Shown: positions 46,401 through 56,683, counted from the first letter of the stretch. The stretch: 64,000 nt of DNA from Porphyridium purpureum (GCA_008690995.1 VRMN01000001.1:4340001-4404000), one strand, 5' to 3'. A program made the numbers and translations. Notes: generated by a model not told the origin, from the sequence alone.

Positions 46401-48975
46401 TATTCTTCAGCCTCAGAATCCTTATCGGAAGCATGTCATGGACCAAATTGCCAATGTGGTACTGCCGGCGAGTTCCAAACCGGAGCAGGTATCCTGCGCG
46501 GTCAAGGCCTTTCTGGCAGCCGATTTGCCGGATGCCCTCATGGAGCTGCTGGAGAAGCTCGTTTTCGATACCTCAAACACGGCCTTTTCGCGTAACAAGA
46601 ATCTGCAGAATCTGCTGTTGCTCACTGCTATCAAAGCGCAAGGCAAAAGCGATGAGCATGACCCCATGCGCTCTGGGCGCGTGATGGAGTATTTGCGCCG
46701 GATGGAGAATTATGACTCGCTCGATATTGCGAAAGTGTGTGTGGGTGCCGGCTTGCATGAGGAGGCATACACAATCTACTACAAATTTGACCGATTGGAC
46801 GATGCGTTGGACGTGCTGCTGGAGAACATGAAGGACTTTGAGCGTGCGGAGCAGTTTGCGGCACGTCTGGATAAGCCGGCAGTGTGGAGCAAGCTGGGCG
46901 AGGCACTGTTGCGTGCTGTGCGTGTAGGTGATGGTGTGAAGGCGTTATTGAAAGCTAAGGACGCACGCCCGTACCTGCTGGTTATTGAGACTGCGCAGGA
47001 GCACGCGTCTGACGAGGAGTACGCTATTGTAACCAAGTATCTTCGCATCATCCGTGGCGGCATCAAGGGCGACCGTAAACTGCTAGACACAGAGCTAACA
47101 TACGGCTTATGTCGTTCCGGGAAATTGCACGAAGTGCAAGAGTTTTTGTCTGGCCGCAACGATGCCGACTTGGATGAGGTTGCCGAACGCGTGTTTGATG
47201 AGGAGAACTGGGAGGCTGCGAAGCTTCTCATGACCCTCACCAAAAATTGGGACAAGCTCGCGCGCACGCTTTGCGAGCTGGGTGACTTTGATGCTGCGCT
47301 GGACGCGGCCAAGAAGGCCAAGCGCCTAGAAGTTTGGAAGTTTGTGTGTTTCAAGGCGGTCGACGCCAAACCGGAGCCGGCTCTGCGTGTGGCACAGAAA
47401 GCCGGTTTGCACGTGGTGGTGGAGCCGGAGCATATGTACGATGTTGTAGAGCTGTACGAGTCGCGGGGCTACTTTGACGCGCTGCTCGCACTTATGGACG
47501 CTGCGTTGCTTTTGGAAAGATCGCATCAAGCGCTATTCACCGAAACGGGGGTGCTGTACACGAAGTACCGACCGGAAACGGTAATGGACTTTGCGAAGAT
47601 GTGGTGGCGTCGATGCAATGTACCGACGTTCATTCGCGCATGCGAGCGCGCTGCGTTGTGGGAGGAGGTAGTTTATCTGCAGATTCAGTACGAGGAGGTA
47701 GATAACGCCGCCTCTACGATGATGTACCATCCAACCGCATGGTCCGCGGCCGAATTCATTGACATCATGGCCAAGGCTGGAGCACTTGAGACCATGTACC
47801 GCGGTGTGCAATTTTATGCAAGCCAGCACCCGGACCTATTGTTAGATCTCTTGCTTGTGCTCGCACCGAAGGTCGAAGCGTCGCGCGTTGTTCAGTTTTT
47901 GCGCGCCGCAAAGGGTACGGTTGCTTCGGACGCGGCATTGTTTGGTCCTGAGCTCGGACTGCTGCCAGCGTGCGTAACGTACCTTCAAAAGGTGGTTTCT
48001 ATTCACGACGCGGATACGCCGCCGCCAGTAATTGAAGCCCTGATTGACGTGTACGTGGCAGAGGAGGCTGTACTTCACCTCAAAGACCTTGTGGAGTCGT
48101 CCGCTGCAGAGAAACACTTTGATGGTGTTGCGCTAGCTAAACGATTGGAAGCCAACCATTTGCTGGCATTCCGACGGCTGGCGGGTTCAATGTGGCGAAA
48201 GACAGGCAAGTTTGAGGCTGCGCTCGCGCTAGCCAAGCAGGACGGCGTATGGCGCGATGCGGTGGATACGGCTGCTGCGAGCGGTGACCCGGAACTGTGC
48301 GAAGAGCTCGCTGGTTGGTTCTTGGATACCGGGCGCAGTGAAGCATTCACGGCAATGCTGTATTCGTGTTATGAAGCCTTTCCGCCTGACGTTGCCATGG
48401 AACTCGCATGGACGCGAGGCGCGACGAGCTACGCAATGCCTTTCCTGCTGCAGAATCTGCGCGAGGTGGGGGCGCGCCTCATTCGGCTGAAGACAGAGCG
48501 CGACGACAAGAAAGAGATCTTAGAGATGCAAGAGAAAATGGCCGAAGAGGAGGTCAATGAGGATGACTCGGTTTTGCTGTATGGGCTTAATCCGTCGCAG
48601 CAACAGAATCGCATGCTCGCTCTTCCGGGTATTGGAAACCCCGGAATGGGCGGTGGCCGCGGCGGCGGCGGTCCGATGCTGCAGCTCGGTTGGCGTGGTG
48701 CGGGCGGCGGCGGCGGTGCGATGAACCAGTACAGCACGTTCGCGATGCCGCAGATGTCCGTTGCTCCGGCGAACTTGCAGTCACAGTACCGAACCAACAT
48801 GATGCAGTCTACGTACCAGACCAACATGATGCAAAAGGCGTATCAGACGAACATGATGCGACAACAGCAGCAAGCGCAAGCGCAGTACCAGACGAACATG
48901 ATGCAAAATGCATACCGCACAAATGTTCTGCAGCAGGCGTACGCAACCCGTGCGGCTCAAGAGGGCACGCGGTGA
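43483..48975 (+). CDS. CHC1: Clathrin heavy chain with repeat-bearing C-terminal tail
   Basis: 1830-residue intronless clathrin heavy chain, which trimerises into triskelia that coat endocytic and trans-Golgi vesicles. The N-terminal beta-propeller starts LKELFNLSSIGVSPLALTFA, followed by the linker (YLQTVLDRAGKLNKHESIAI) and the long alpha-solenoid of CHCR repeats to about residue 1650. The trimerisation helix near AMPFLLQNLREVGARLIRLK is present. Animal and yeast chains end near 1650-1680 residues. This one goes on about 130 more: a Gly-rich stretch (GMGGGRGGGGP), then a run of YQTNMMQ-type units from about 1764 to the end. The extension resembles no known light-chain or Hsc70 site, though a Gln-rich end occurs in other clathrins. 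ATG at 43483 has purine context. Confidence 0.97.
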   Translation: MARQPPVVLKELFNLSSIGVSPLALTFAACRVQSDKYVVVRETLPNGLTQLVVVDTSKPLQPHRKPVQAQMAVMNPEKPVIALLFSGSLQMFDMAKKVRIKACSVAEKVVYMTWGGVNTLCIVTEQSVFQWRMDDAADPIKALDRHESTTKNQVLDFVADSTGSWMAVVGIMQGPSGVVGQIQLYSKEKNMTQMLEGHAASFRNFRYEGEDILLFAFAASSSKGSKLHVVQLGSSKVMYGKKACDIFYPPEARGDFPVAMVGSSVYPSVIYLVTKMGYVHIFDIESCCCIYVNRVSDVTLFTVCAHSKGGVMGVNRRGQALLFAPNEATVVPYILAKLKDVPMAIRFASRNGFEGVEQHFRDQFEELMDQKKLRDAAVVAADSPRGFLRTPATMDRFGRMESRKDEVNPLLLYLQTVLDRAGKLNKHESIAIGLQIVRANKAHLLEKWVREERLAFCEELGDLLSRSSLTMALAVFIKCEAHEKVIGCLAAMNQVNKVWAYAEKVGLKVTKHEIVEMAAKVNPQAALQLANVPLTATQAAQQNAIVLAKRKRKSNVDHAAMVDMFMKRGLLKEATSYCLDNLTDDADDEQEAKLQTRILEANLMNNPSVADAILKQDIWHQFDAFKVAILCERVGFFQHALELFTDLADIKRVMMNTHVLSQDALLNFFGQLDPDDALDVLDALVKSNTRANLALCVRIAAKYSDHLGALRIIGIFEALKQKDALYHYLQAIVNFSDEPEVHHRYLEASMNLGQYDEVERVTRESNFYDPEKVKHMLIRAKLKDPRPLINVCDRFGFVAELVRYMIKQNQLKFVEGYVTRVNPMRAPVVVGVLLDLQVDNKAILKLLAAVKNHLNVAELAEEVGKRGKLRLIQPVLESRVADGSTEPQVHTAIGMVYVDIGLNPEHFLQNNAYYDSRQLGAFCAKRGSPELAYIAFARGKCDAEVVDITNEAQLFKQQAVYVVERESDELYARILQPQNPYRKHVMDQIANVVLPASSKPEQVSCAVKAFLAADLPDALMELLEKLVFDTSNTAFSRNKNLQNLLLLTAIKAQGKSDEHDPMRSGRVMEYLRRMENYDSLDIAKVCVGAGLHEEAYTIYYKFDRLDDALDVLLENMKDFERAEQFAARLDKPAVWSKLGEALLRAVRVGDGVKALLKAKDARPYLLVIETAQEHASDEEYAIVTKYLRIIRGGIKGDRKLLDTELTYGLCRSGKLHEVQEFLSGRNDADLDEVAERVFDEENWEAAKLLMTLTKNWDKLARTLCELGDFDAALDAAKKAKRLEVWKFVCFKAVDAKPEPALRVAQKAGLHVVVEPEHMYDVVELYESRGYFDALLALMDAALLLERSHQALFTETGVLYTKYRPETVMDFAKMWWRRCNVPTFIRACERAALWEEVVYLQIQYEEVDNAASTMMYHPTAWSAAEFIDIMAKAGALETMYRGVQFYASQHPDLLLDLLLVLAPKVEASRVVQFLRAAKGTVASDAALFGPELGLLPACVTYLQKVVSIHDADTPPPVIEALIDVYVAEEAVLHLKDLVESSAAEKHFDGVALAKRLEANHLLAFRRLAGSMWRKTGKFEAALALAKQDGVWRDAVDTAAASGDPELCEELAGWFLDTGRSEAFTAMLYSCYEAFPPDVAMELAWTRGATSYAMPFLLQNLREVGARLIRLKTERDDKKEILEMQEKMAEEEVNEDDSVLLYGLNPSQQQNRMLALPGIGNPGMGGGRGGGGPMLQLGWRGAGGGGGAMNQYSTFAMPQMSVAPANLQSQYRTNMMQSTYQTNMMQKAYQTNMMRQQQQAQAQYQTNMMQNAYRTNVLQQAYATRAAQEGTR
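48772..48960 (+). repeat. Tandem YQTNMMQ-type repeats in the clathrin tail
   Basis: Codons 1764-1826 encode about six imperfect copies of an 8-16-residue unit around TNMM: QYRTNMMQST, YQTNMMQKA, YQTNMMRQQQQ, YQTNMMQNA, YRTNVLQQA, YATRAAQ. The DNA units (TACCAGACGAACATGATGCA-like) are similar but not identical, so the array is not brand new. Confidence 0.93.
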
Positions 48976-49248
48976 GAACGAGAAGCGCTTACCCTGCGGT
49001 CGCGCACGATGAATACCAGCATTGGACCCGGAGATGATGTAATAAGGCGTAGTCGTGCTGAACGTTCAAGAAAGCTAAATTTTACTCTTCAGGCTCAAGT
49101 GTCAAGGCGCCGTAAGTCAAGTCCTAGCCCATCATTGCCCACAGTATCCATACACAGGATACTTAACCATGTCAATACTCTACCACCGCATCCAACTGCA
49201 ACCACACATGTACAACCTCGTGTTTGCTGAACTAGCTCCCGCACATGC

Positions 49249-50214
49249 TTAGGCGTGCATGCTGACGCGCCACACACGGATCAGACTGTCCGTGTAGCCT
49301 GCGAACAGAGTAGAGCCATCCGCCGACCACGCAAGCGAGATGCATGCAGGGTGCGCCGCCTTCTTACCAAGCTGGATGGTCTTGTCGTCACGCAGCTCGT
49401 CCACGATGCTCTTGCTTTCCAAATCCCAGATCTTGATGCACGAGTTGGTCGCCGCGCACAGCCAGTACCGGTTGGGCGAGAAGCACAAAGCATTGATAAT
49501 ATCATTTGCCTCCAGCGAATAAAGCAGCTTGCCATCGTGAAGATCCCACAGCATAGCGGTTCCGTCCTTGCCACCGCTCGCGCAAAGACTGCCGTCTGGC
49601 GACACCGTCACGGAGTTGATGTAGCCTGTGTGAGCGACCAGGTTGGTCTTGAGCTTGCAGTTGCTCAGCTCCCACACCTTGACCAGTTTATCCCACCCGC
49701 ACGATACAATGAGTGGCTTCGCCATCGATGGCGAGAAGCGCACGCAACTGACCCACTCGGTGTGCATGTCGTCCGTGATCGTAAACTTGCATTCGCCGAG
49801 CGTGTTCCAGAGCTTGATCGTCTTATCGCGCGAGCCAGAGACAATCTGACGGTTATCGGTGCTGAAGGCAACGGACAGCACGTCCTTCGAGTGTCCGACA
49901 AAGCGCTTGGTCGAGACTCCCTGCTTCAGATCCCACAATCGCAGCGTCGCGTCCCACGACGACGAGAGCGCAAACTGACCGTCCACGCTCAGCACGACAT
50001 CCGACACATAGTGCGAGTGCCCCCGCAGGCGCTTCTTCGCATAGCCAAACAGCTCCGGATCCGTGGAACCATCCTGCGCGAGCTGCCACACAATAATGCT
50101 CTTATCGCGCGACGCCGACAGCACCACGTCCGAGTTGTCCAGCGTCGTTGCAATCGCGGTGACCCACCCGCCGTGGCCCTTGAGGTAGCCGCTCATCTCC
50201 AAGCTCTCCGCCAT
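49249..50214 (-). CDS. RACK1: RACK1, 40S-associated WD-repeat scaffold
   Basis: 321 residues, seven WD repeats, the normal size for RACK1, which sits on the 40S head near the mRNA exit and docks signalling kinases. Typical blocks are [101 protein letters not shown] and [20 protein letters not shown], with the closing [23 protein letters not shown]. The ATG at 50214 ([16 protein letters not shown]) gives the expected start. It is tail-to-tail with clathrin heavy chain. Confidence 0.97.
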   Translation of the reverse strand: MAESLEMSGYLKGHGGWVTAIATTLDNSDVVLSASRDKSIIVWQLAQDGSTDPELFGYAKKRLRGHSHYVSDVVLSVDGQFALSSSWDATLRLWDLKQGVSTKRFVGHSKDVLSVAFSTDNRQIVSGSRDKTIKLWNTLGECKFTITDDMHTEWVSCVRFSPSMAKPLIVSCGWDKLVKVWELSNCKLKTNLVAHTGYINSVTVSPDGSLCASGGKDGTAMLWDLHDGKLLYSLEANDIINALCFSPNRYWLCAATNSCIKIWDLESKSIVDELRDDKTIQLGKKAAHPACISLAWSADGSTLFAGYTDSLIRVWRVSMHA

Positions 50215-50479
50215 CTTGCCCGTTGCCTGCTTTCCCTCTCGCTTCCCTACCCTCAACTCCCCGGTACTCGATCGTCACACGCCCCCCCGCCCACACACCT
50301 TCCCGTCCTGCCTACTTCCCACCCCTCACCTAATCGCAGCTTCACGCCCTTCACGCTTCACACGCTCACTCGCACGTCTGCTAGGCGCCGCTCTTCTTAC
50401 TAAAACACGACGGTTTTCATACACAGGTTGCGACGCCGGCGGCGCGCGCACAGAACACTACGGTGGTACAGCTGGGTGT

Positions 50480-53170
50480 ACTTTTTTAACACACAGAATA
50501 AACGATGAATTAAGTATTTTGGGTGCGGCGCGGGAATGCAGTGAAGCTTTTTTGTTGACTGCATGGAGGCGTCACAGATAACAACTGCCGTCTTTTTCAT
50601 GACGGCACGGTCGAAGCAGTTCCTGACATGCGCTTCTTGCTGCAGGACTCTGACGTTCGGGAAATTGCTAGACACTGAGAGCGCGGCGTTGCGCGGCCTG
50701 TCGGGCCACCCGCCCAGACCCCGCAGATGCGAAGCAAAGACCAGCGCCGCCTAGACGACGCTCGAGGTCTGCGGAATGCCCCGGTGCACCCGCCTATCCT
50801 CTGGGGCCTCTGTGACTGGCCAGCGCCCGGTATTCACCATCATCTTAATCGCGCGGTCGGCTGAAATTTCGCCTTCAACGCGAAGAAGAATCTCCTGGCC
50901 CAGGTGGAAAAATGACAGCTGTCAAACGCAACGGGTCGGGTCGCCCTCCACGGAAATTCATCACGCTTCATACACCACGCTCAGTAAGTCTGCGCAGAAA
51001 GAAACAGCTATCAACACACGAGTCGAGCACACGAGTTCATGTTGTGCTTGCCAAGGGTGCGTTTCACTGCGGTATCAAGTGCACAACGTTGCCAAGGCGC
51101 CACTCACGGCATGCGCGCAAACACGGGCTGGCCGCTCCTTGGCGGATAGCGAATGCTGGGTACGCTCAATCATCTCGCATTGCGCTGCTCTAAATGCATG
51201 CACGAATGCGGAATGCACGCGGCGCACTGTCTTCAAACGTGTGTTCGTGCACGTCACCGAACGGTACGACATCATAGGTTACACTGCTTTTACCCAGGGC
51301 GCAGCTCGGGGAAGGTATGTATTCCCAGGGCGCAGCTCGGGGAAGGTATGTATTCCCAGGGCGCAGCTCGGGGAAGGTATGTATTCCCAGAGCTCGGGAC
51401 TCACACTCTAGACTCTGCATACGTCGTGCGCGGCACCTGCACGCCAAGCCGTGCTCGAGAAAGCCAATTCCGCCACGCCGTCCGAAACGCACGCACGCAC
51501 GAGCGTCGTTTCCATCCAAAATCCTACGCAGGCCCAGGAGGCATACCTCAACCTCGGAGCTGATCTTCTAAGCCGACTTGATCCCACGAAATGCGACGGG
51601 CATATTGTCATTCGCCTCGCAAACCATGCAAAGCGTGTCTGTGCGCGAGTTGCTGACGTGCGCAACCAGCCTGTACTTGCCTCCCGTACGGCATTCCACG
51701 TTTCGTGGCACCTCACCTGCGGCACGAAACTCGTTCACAAAACGCTGAAATTCTCATCGTCGGAATTTCATCCCCGACGCGAGCTCGGACGGATCGACCC
51801 AAATTTCCTCGGTCTCAGAGCTGCGGTTCATACGCGCTGTCCGAGCAAGGCCGTTCTGCAGGTCTATCATGCAGCGCAGCGGGATGAGAAACAGAGTCGG
51901 CTTGGATGTCTCTGGATGTGACAGTCAGATTTATCCGGCGAAAAGGCCAGATACAGGAAGATAGCAGCAGGCTGCTGCAGATCATTGATGCACAATCAGC
52001 CCGTTGCCGACGTGAAGTAATTCACGACCTCCCAATTCACGCATACAAATTGAATACTGGCACAAATCCACGATCAAACGATCGGAAAGATCATACAAAT
52101 TTGGACTAAAAAAGAGCAGGCACGAATGCCAGGGCGCAACCAGTTATAAACGGCGCCACGCGATGCGCCCTTCGACGTCCGACTTTGCACGAAAATGGCA
52201 ACTAAGGATCCAGATCGAACAAAGCCAGAACGGCTAGCCTTGCCCACTGTAGTTTGGCAGAGAATAAGCACACAGAGCATGCATGCAAAGCCCAGCCAGC
52301 AAGACTAATGATCTCTCATCGCCTCTGTATTGAACGACGCATCAGAAGCTTGACCAGGACAAGAAATAGCACGCTGCACGAGAGTGACCATAGTGCCTGG
52401 CCTACAGCACTGAACTGTGTCAAAGAGCAATCTGCGATTTCTTAAAGCTTCCCAACCGACTTTAAGGTTTCATCGAACAGATATTCTGCATGAAGTCGGG
52501 AAGGCCAGATTGAGCGAAGCCTCATCGCGCGCATTGCAAACACCGGCATCAAGCACAGCAGAAATAGCTGCTGCGGAATACAGATAATGCGCAGGGCTCG
52601 CATCCAGATAAGGAGCACGTTGAGCCACAAGAAGAGACAGGCCGAACGACCGACCGACCAAGCGCGATGCGGCCCATGCCGAGCCAAAACTCAATCTTGT
52701 ATTCCGAACTTTCGAATATTGCATCAAAGTCGTCTACTTCACCCGCTGGTCCTGTCGCCGCCGAGCAACCCACCGAGCATTTCGGGTACATGATCGAAAA
52801 TATCAGGCCTCCTGCGTCGCCAAGCGCAAGTACCAACAGACTCATCGTCAGCTGATGTCCACTCAACGTACATCCAAAAGCAAATTGCGAATCTTGTCCG
52901 GGAACGGAGCTTCGAGCAGATTAGGCTCGCCCCCCTTCTGGCACGGATTTTGGCGCTCGTGCTTTGACGTGCGCAAATCACTCTGCGCACGCCAAATCAC
53001 AGGACTTTACACATTCCCCCAGCCCATTGACTTTTCCTCGTCGAATAATCTTGCATGTACACTTCTTCATGAACATCTCCGTGGCTCGGGCCACCCTCCG
53101 CTTTTCGACACTCCGCAGGGTACGCGCGAGTGTCTCGGGCTCCAGATACTATCGCTGAACGCTAGCATTT
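50480..53170 (-). pseudogene. Decayed tandem copy of the class-3 lipase gene
   Basis: The minus strand here matches the lipase gene 53629-56328 along most of its length at a roughly constant offset near 3.15 kb. Matches include the N-terminal membrane part (LFLWLNVLLIWMRALRI versus ALWLDLLYNWVQAPRRI, and HAEYLFDETLKSVGKL versus EEHPFDGTLASLVNI), the lipase core (RLVAHVSNSRTDTLCMVCEA versus RLIAHVSNARTDTHCIICEA) and the active site, where GHSLGGALATL has become AHAVSGALATL. DNA identity is also visible around the FHVGKLIILRIDGE region (near 50860 and 54010). The reading frame is interrupted repeatedly and the catalytic Ser motif is lost, so it is taken as dead. End points are approximate. A 31-base tandem repeat has been added inside. 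Confidence 0.88.
51293..51398. repeat. 31-base tandem repeat, three copies plus partial
   Basis: Three identical head-to-tail copies of a 31-base unit starting CCCAGGGCGCAGCTCGG, at 51293-51323, 51324-51354 and 51355-51385, and a broken fourth to 51398. Identical copies point to recent expansion. It lies inside the lipase pseudogene. Confidence 0.97.
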
Positions 53171-53628
53171 GTAAGCTACTGAAACGATTCCCATCGTCGA
53201 ACTCCATCCCTTGATCATGGAAGCAATGGCTTGCCGAACATCACGTGAAAGCGTTTCTGTGCAACGAGACTGATGGTCGAATCCTCATGCTGTGTCCTGA
53301 AAACCAAGGCTACGTGATTCCGGAACTAAATTGACCGCTTGACTGCCCTCGGTTGCTGACTGTGGCACATGGCGTTATCCATGGGCACTACGATATTGCA
53401 CAGGCACTCACATGTCACAGAAGCTGTTGTACATGGTCTGTCAGAAAGGACCATCCAGTCGGAGTACGAAAGAGTCGACTGCCAGTCAACTAGTAGCTGC
53501 GTGTGCTCTCATATTTACAACGTTAAAATTATTCACAAGACTCCTTCTCCCTTTGGTGGGCTCGGGCATGTTCGAGTTGTTCAGTAATGCAGTGGAGGGA
53601 CCTCTCTTAAACACGGCCTTCCCTTCGT
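53171..53628. other. Spacer between lipase pseudogene and lipase gene
   Basis: About 460 bases upstream of the decayed copy and downstream of the intact one. It would hold the former's promoter and the latter's 3' end. No other feature was seen. Confidence 0.4.
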
Positions 53629-56328
53629 TCAAAAAGCACGGGCCACCGCGCGGTTATCGTCAGCCGACAGCTTTTGAATAAGTGTTCTCCAATTTCGTGC
53701 CACCATCTGCGATGCGTCAGCTTTGAAGTTCTCGATCAAGAGATCTAACTCAAAATGCTCGCGCAGGATGCGTTCCAGTTTCAAGAGTTGGGCATTGAAC
53801 TTTTTTTCGTCAGATGGACGCACAGCTTTGCGTAGCTCATCGGGCCACACGCCCAGGTCCCACATGTATGCAACGAACCCCGGTTCGGTGAAAAGCTCGC
53901 AGAAGGTCTGCATGATACCGCGGTAAACCCACATGCGATGGTGAGCCATTTTTATGGGCTGACGCGCGGCGTGCACTTCTTCAACAATAGAAGGGTCTGC
54001 CACGATTTCGCCGTCAATCCGTAGAATAATAAGCTTACCCACATGGAAAAATGGCAGTTTGGGGATTCGCGGGACCGGGTCGCCCTCCACACACATTCGC
54101 CACGCGTTCTGCACCCGCTCCTGGAATCTTTGTCGAAAGAAGTAGTTCCCGACGCGTGGAGAGCCACACGTTACAAGCACAATGTTCTCGCGTATATCCT
54201 CGCTGCATACTTTGCTCAAGTGATACGCAAACAAAGTGGCAAGTGCGCCGCCAAGAGAGTGACCGGTTAGGAGCACAGGTCGCTTTTTCTTGGCAAGCAA
54301 CAGCTGTACGAGCACAATCACATCGCGCCGCACAGAAATGTACGCCACACCAAAGCCCGAATGCGCAAGACAGTACTTTTCAGTCACATGGTCGTACATG
54401 CTTCTGACTTGAGATAAACCTTCACCAATGTACTGTGTAAGCCCGAGCTCGAGCAAAAAGCCTCTGCTCAAGCCTTCCGACACCTTCCTGCTGACATTCT
54501 GCTGCGCATTCTCTTCCCGGTTGACCTCGCAATCGTCTCCGACTGACGCAGCGTCAAACAGAACATCATCTGAGTCAAAGTCCAGAATCCGACGCAAGTG
54601 GATGGGCGCCGCATTCACATCGGACTTGACGTTCTGCGCCGACTTGGTTCCTCGGAATGAAACTACAATACTGTCATCGGCCTCGCATATAATGCAGTGC
54701 GTATCTGTCCGCGCGTTGCTGACGTGCGCAATCAATCTGTACTTGCCTGCCGTAAGGGCTTCAACCTTTCGCGGCTCTTCACCTGGAACGCCAAAATCGT
54801 ACGCAAATGCCGCAAAGTTCATGAGCAGAATTTGCATTTCGAGCACAAAGTCCGAAGACTTAACGACAAGGTTTCCGGACGAGTTGTCATGGCTCATGCG
54901 TGCCTTCCATTCCAGATCCTGGCCAGGGCGCACAATGCGGCGAAGTGGAATAATAAGCAAGATGCGTCTGGCAGATGCCGGATAAGAAACGATAACTTCG
55001 ACAATGTCAAACGCCAGGAAGATCAGCGCTGCTCCGGGAAAGCGCAGATCGTCACTGAACAATGCACCAGTGGAAGTTAGCATGCCCTTCACTCCACTTG
55101 TGTCAATGGGAGCGAACTGAATAGTCACGGCTACCCAAGACCAAAAAACCGTCAGACCTATCCCAATTTTGAAGAAGGATAGAGCCAAGATCTCTGACCG
55201 AAACAGGTTATACACCGCGCTTCGCAATGCGCGCTCAGATTTCCGAATTTCTACCCACACAGCCACCAAAAAGCCAAGCTCAACAGCCGCAAGGAACACG
55301 AGCCACAAAAAGGTGAAGCCCGAGACCTGGCCTAGCGATGAACCAATTCCAAGTTGCAGAGCTCGCACAACTCGCAGCCACCCACAGAACGGCAAGGTAA
55401 ACGTGGCGATACCCATACACAACGTACAGAGACACAAGGCTGTGCCATACAAGGTGCACGATGTGGCCATAACTATGTATGTTCTTCGCGTCGGCCGCGC
55501 GAAAGACCGCAGGAGACACGGTTTGGCAAGCACGTAGAAGATCCAAGTGGCGTGCAGAAGAGCGTAACAAACCTGGCCTGCGATATCTAGTGGTGTATAG
55601 ATATCCCCGGCAGCCTCAATAATATTGACAAGGGATGCAAGCGTTCCATCGAATGGATGTTCTTCAAAGAATTGCTTCTGCGAAATGGCTCGAAGTGGCA
55701 GTACGCCTACGAGAGTCATTGGCAATACGACCAGCAAAAGCCTTTGGTACAGAACATGAATGCGGCGCGGAGCCTGCACCCAGTTGTACAGAAGGTCTAG
55801 CCACAAGGCCGCGAACAATCCGACGAACACCCACGCAGCAGTCAATTGAAAGCTGAGATTACCAATCACGTCCCCCAAAAGCAGGTCTACCTCGACAGTA
55901 TCACCAGGTGCTACCTGGACTGAAATGCTGCCGGCGCGTGTTGCCTGTGTCGCTGTTACTATCGACAAGGACAAGCTGACGATGATGCACACCGGCCACG
56001 TCGCCAAAATCATCGACACCTGGCGCCCGCTCAGAGTTTCGGTCAGCAGCTTGTGCGTGGCACCGCGCGAGTGCAGCTCAAACACGTCCGTCGCCAGCTT
56101 GACCTCCTCTTCAGCCTCCAGTCCCGTAAAAGAGACCGCGCGACCCAGTAACCCTGCCGCCATGTGCTGCTGCTGCTGCTGCTGCTGCTGCTCTGTATTT
56201 CGCAATTCATCATTTACAGGAATGGGACCTTCCTCCTGTACCTCATCGCGACTCGCGCCCTTCTGGCTGTTACGTCCTGCCGCGGTACCAACGCTCCCGC
56301 TTTCCCGGATCGCGCGCAATTTTCCCAT
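53629..56328 (-). CDS. Multi-pass class-3 lipase (diacylglycerol-lipase-like)
   Basis: 899 residues from the ATG at 56328 (MGKLRAIRESGS). A short glutamine run (eight Gln, from CAG codons) lies near residue 48. About seven hydrophobic segments fill roughly 110-470. The C-terminal part is a lipase_3 domain: VVSFRGTKSAQNV (strand before the oxyanion loop), nucleophile Ser about 691 in LLTGHSLGGALATLF, SPRVGNYFFRQRF, the acid Asp probably in EGDPVPRIP, and the His in MAHHRMWVY. Membrane passes before a lipase_3 domain recall the diacylglycerol lipases DAGLA/DAGLB, which have four; the count here is larger and the family link is by layout. A decayed tandem copy lies directly downstream. Confidence 0.9.
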   Translation of the reverse strand: MGKLRAIRESGSVGTAAGRNSQKGASRDEVQEEGPIPVNDELRNTEQQQQQQQQHMAAGLLGRAVSFTGLEAEEEVKLATDVFELHSRGATHKLLTETLSGRQVSMILATWPVCIIVSLSLSIVTATQATRAGSISVQVAPGDTVEVDLLLGDVIGNLSFQLTAAWVFVGLFAALWLDLLYNWVQAPRRIHVLYQRLLLVVLPMTLVGVLPLRAISQKQFFEEHPFDGTLASLVNIIEAAGDIYTPLDIAGQVCYALLHATWIFYVLAKPCLLRSFARPTRRTYIVMATSCTLYGTALCLCTLCMGIATFTLPFCGWLRVVRALQLGIGSSLGQVSGFTFLWLVFLAAVELGFLVAVWVEIRKSERALRSAVYNLFRSEILALSFFKIGIGLTVFWSWVAVTIQFAPIDTSGVKGMLTSTGALFSDDLRFPGAALIFLAFDIVEVIVSYPASARRILLIIPLRRIVRPGQDLEWKARMSHDNSSGNLVVKSSDFVLEMQILLMNFAAFAYDFGVPGEEPRKVEALTAGKYRLIAHVSNARTDTHCIICEADDSIVVSFRGTKSAQNVKSDVNAAPIHLRRILDFDSDDVLFDAASVGDDCEVNREENAQQNVSRKVSEGLSRGFLLELGLTQYIGEGLSQVRSMYDHVTEKYCLAHSGFGVAYISVRRDVIVLVQLLLAKKKRPVLLTGHSLGGALATLFAYHLSKVCSEDIRENIVLVTCGSPRVGNYFFRQRFQERVQNAWRMCVEGDPVPRIPKLPFFHVGKLIILRIDGEIVADPSIVEEVHAARQPIKMAHHRMWVYRGIMQTFCELFTEPGFVAYMWDLGVWPDELRKAVRPSDEKKFNAQLLKLERILREHFELDLLIENFKADASQMVARNWRTLIQKLSADDNRAVARAF

Positions 56329-56683
56329 CCTATTGCATGCCACCCACTCATACACCCACACACACTCTCGTATCAGTGGCGCATGCGTCCCATCACCCGA
56401 TGCCCACACCCCGCAGCTCCATCGCAGGTCGGCTTACAAACTTTCACACACTCCACGTTGCTGTAGGGTTAGAACGCGCAACTGTACCTGAGGTTCAGCT
56501 CTTGTATGTCGGGTCTCCGGCAACGGAAATGACCAAACGGGCCTGTTTTGTCAGGACTTGATGAAGCGCCATGATGATGACAAGGATGATGGAAGAAAGG
56601 GGAACTGGACGCACGCAGAGCAAGGGTGTGCAGAGGGGACTTGACAGCGATAGCGCGCACGAGAACGTGTGGGGGGTGTGGAG
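56329..56683. promoter_or_regulatory. Bidirectional promoter region, lipase / thioredoxin
   Basis: 355 bases between outward-reading genes. No TATA box is obvious; a CA-rich stretch lies near 56345-56375. Confidence 0.4.

Noticed and set aside
49255-50403. 382-codon plus-strand frame opposite RACK1
   Set aside because: It is a mirror of the strongly conserved RACK1 WD repeats and has no independent features.
51293-51398. Regular 31-base repeats considered as CRISPR-like
   Set aside because: Units are directly adjacent with no spacers, inside a eukaryotic pseudogene; a plain tandem repeat.
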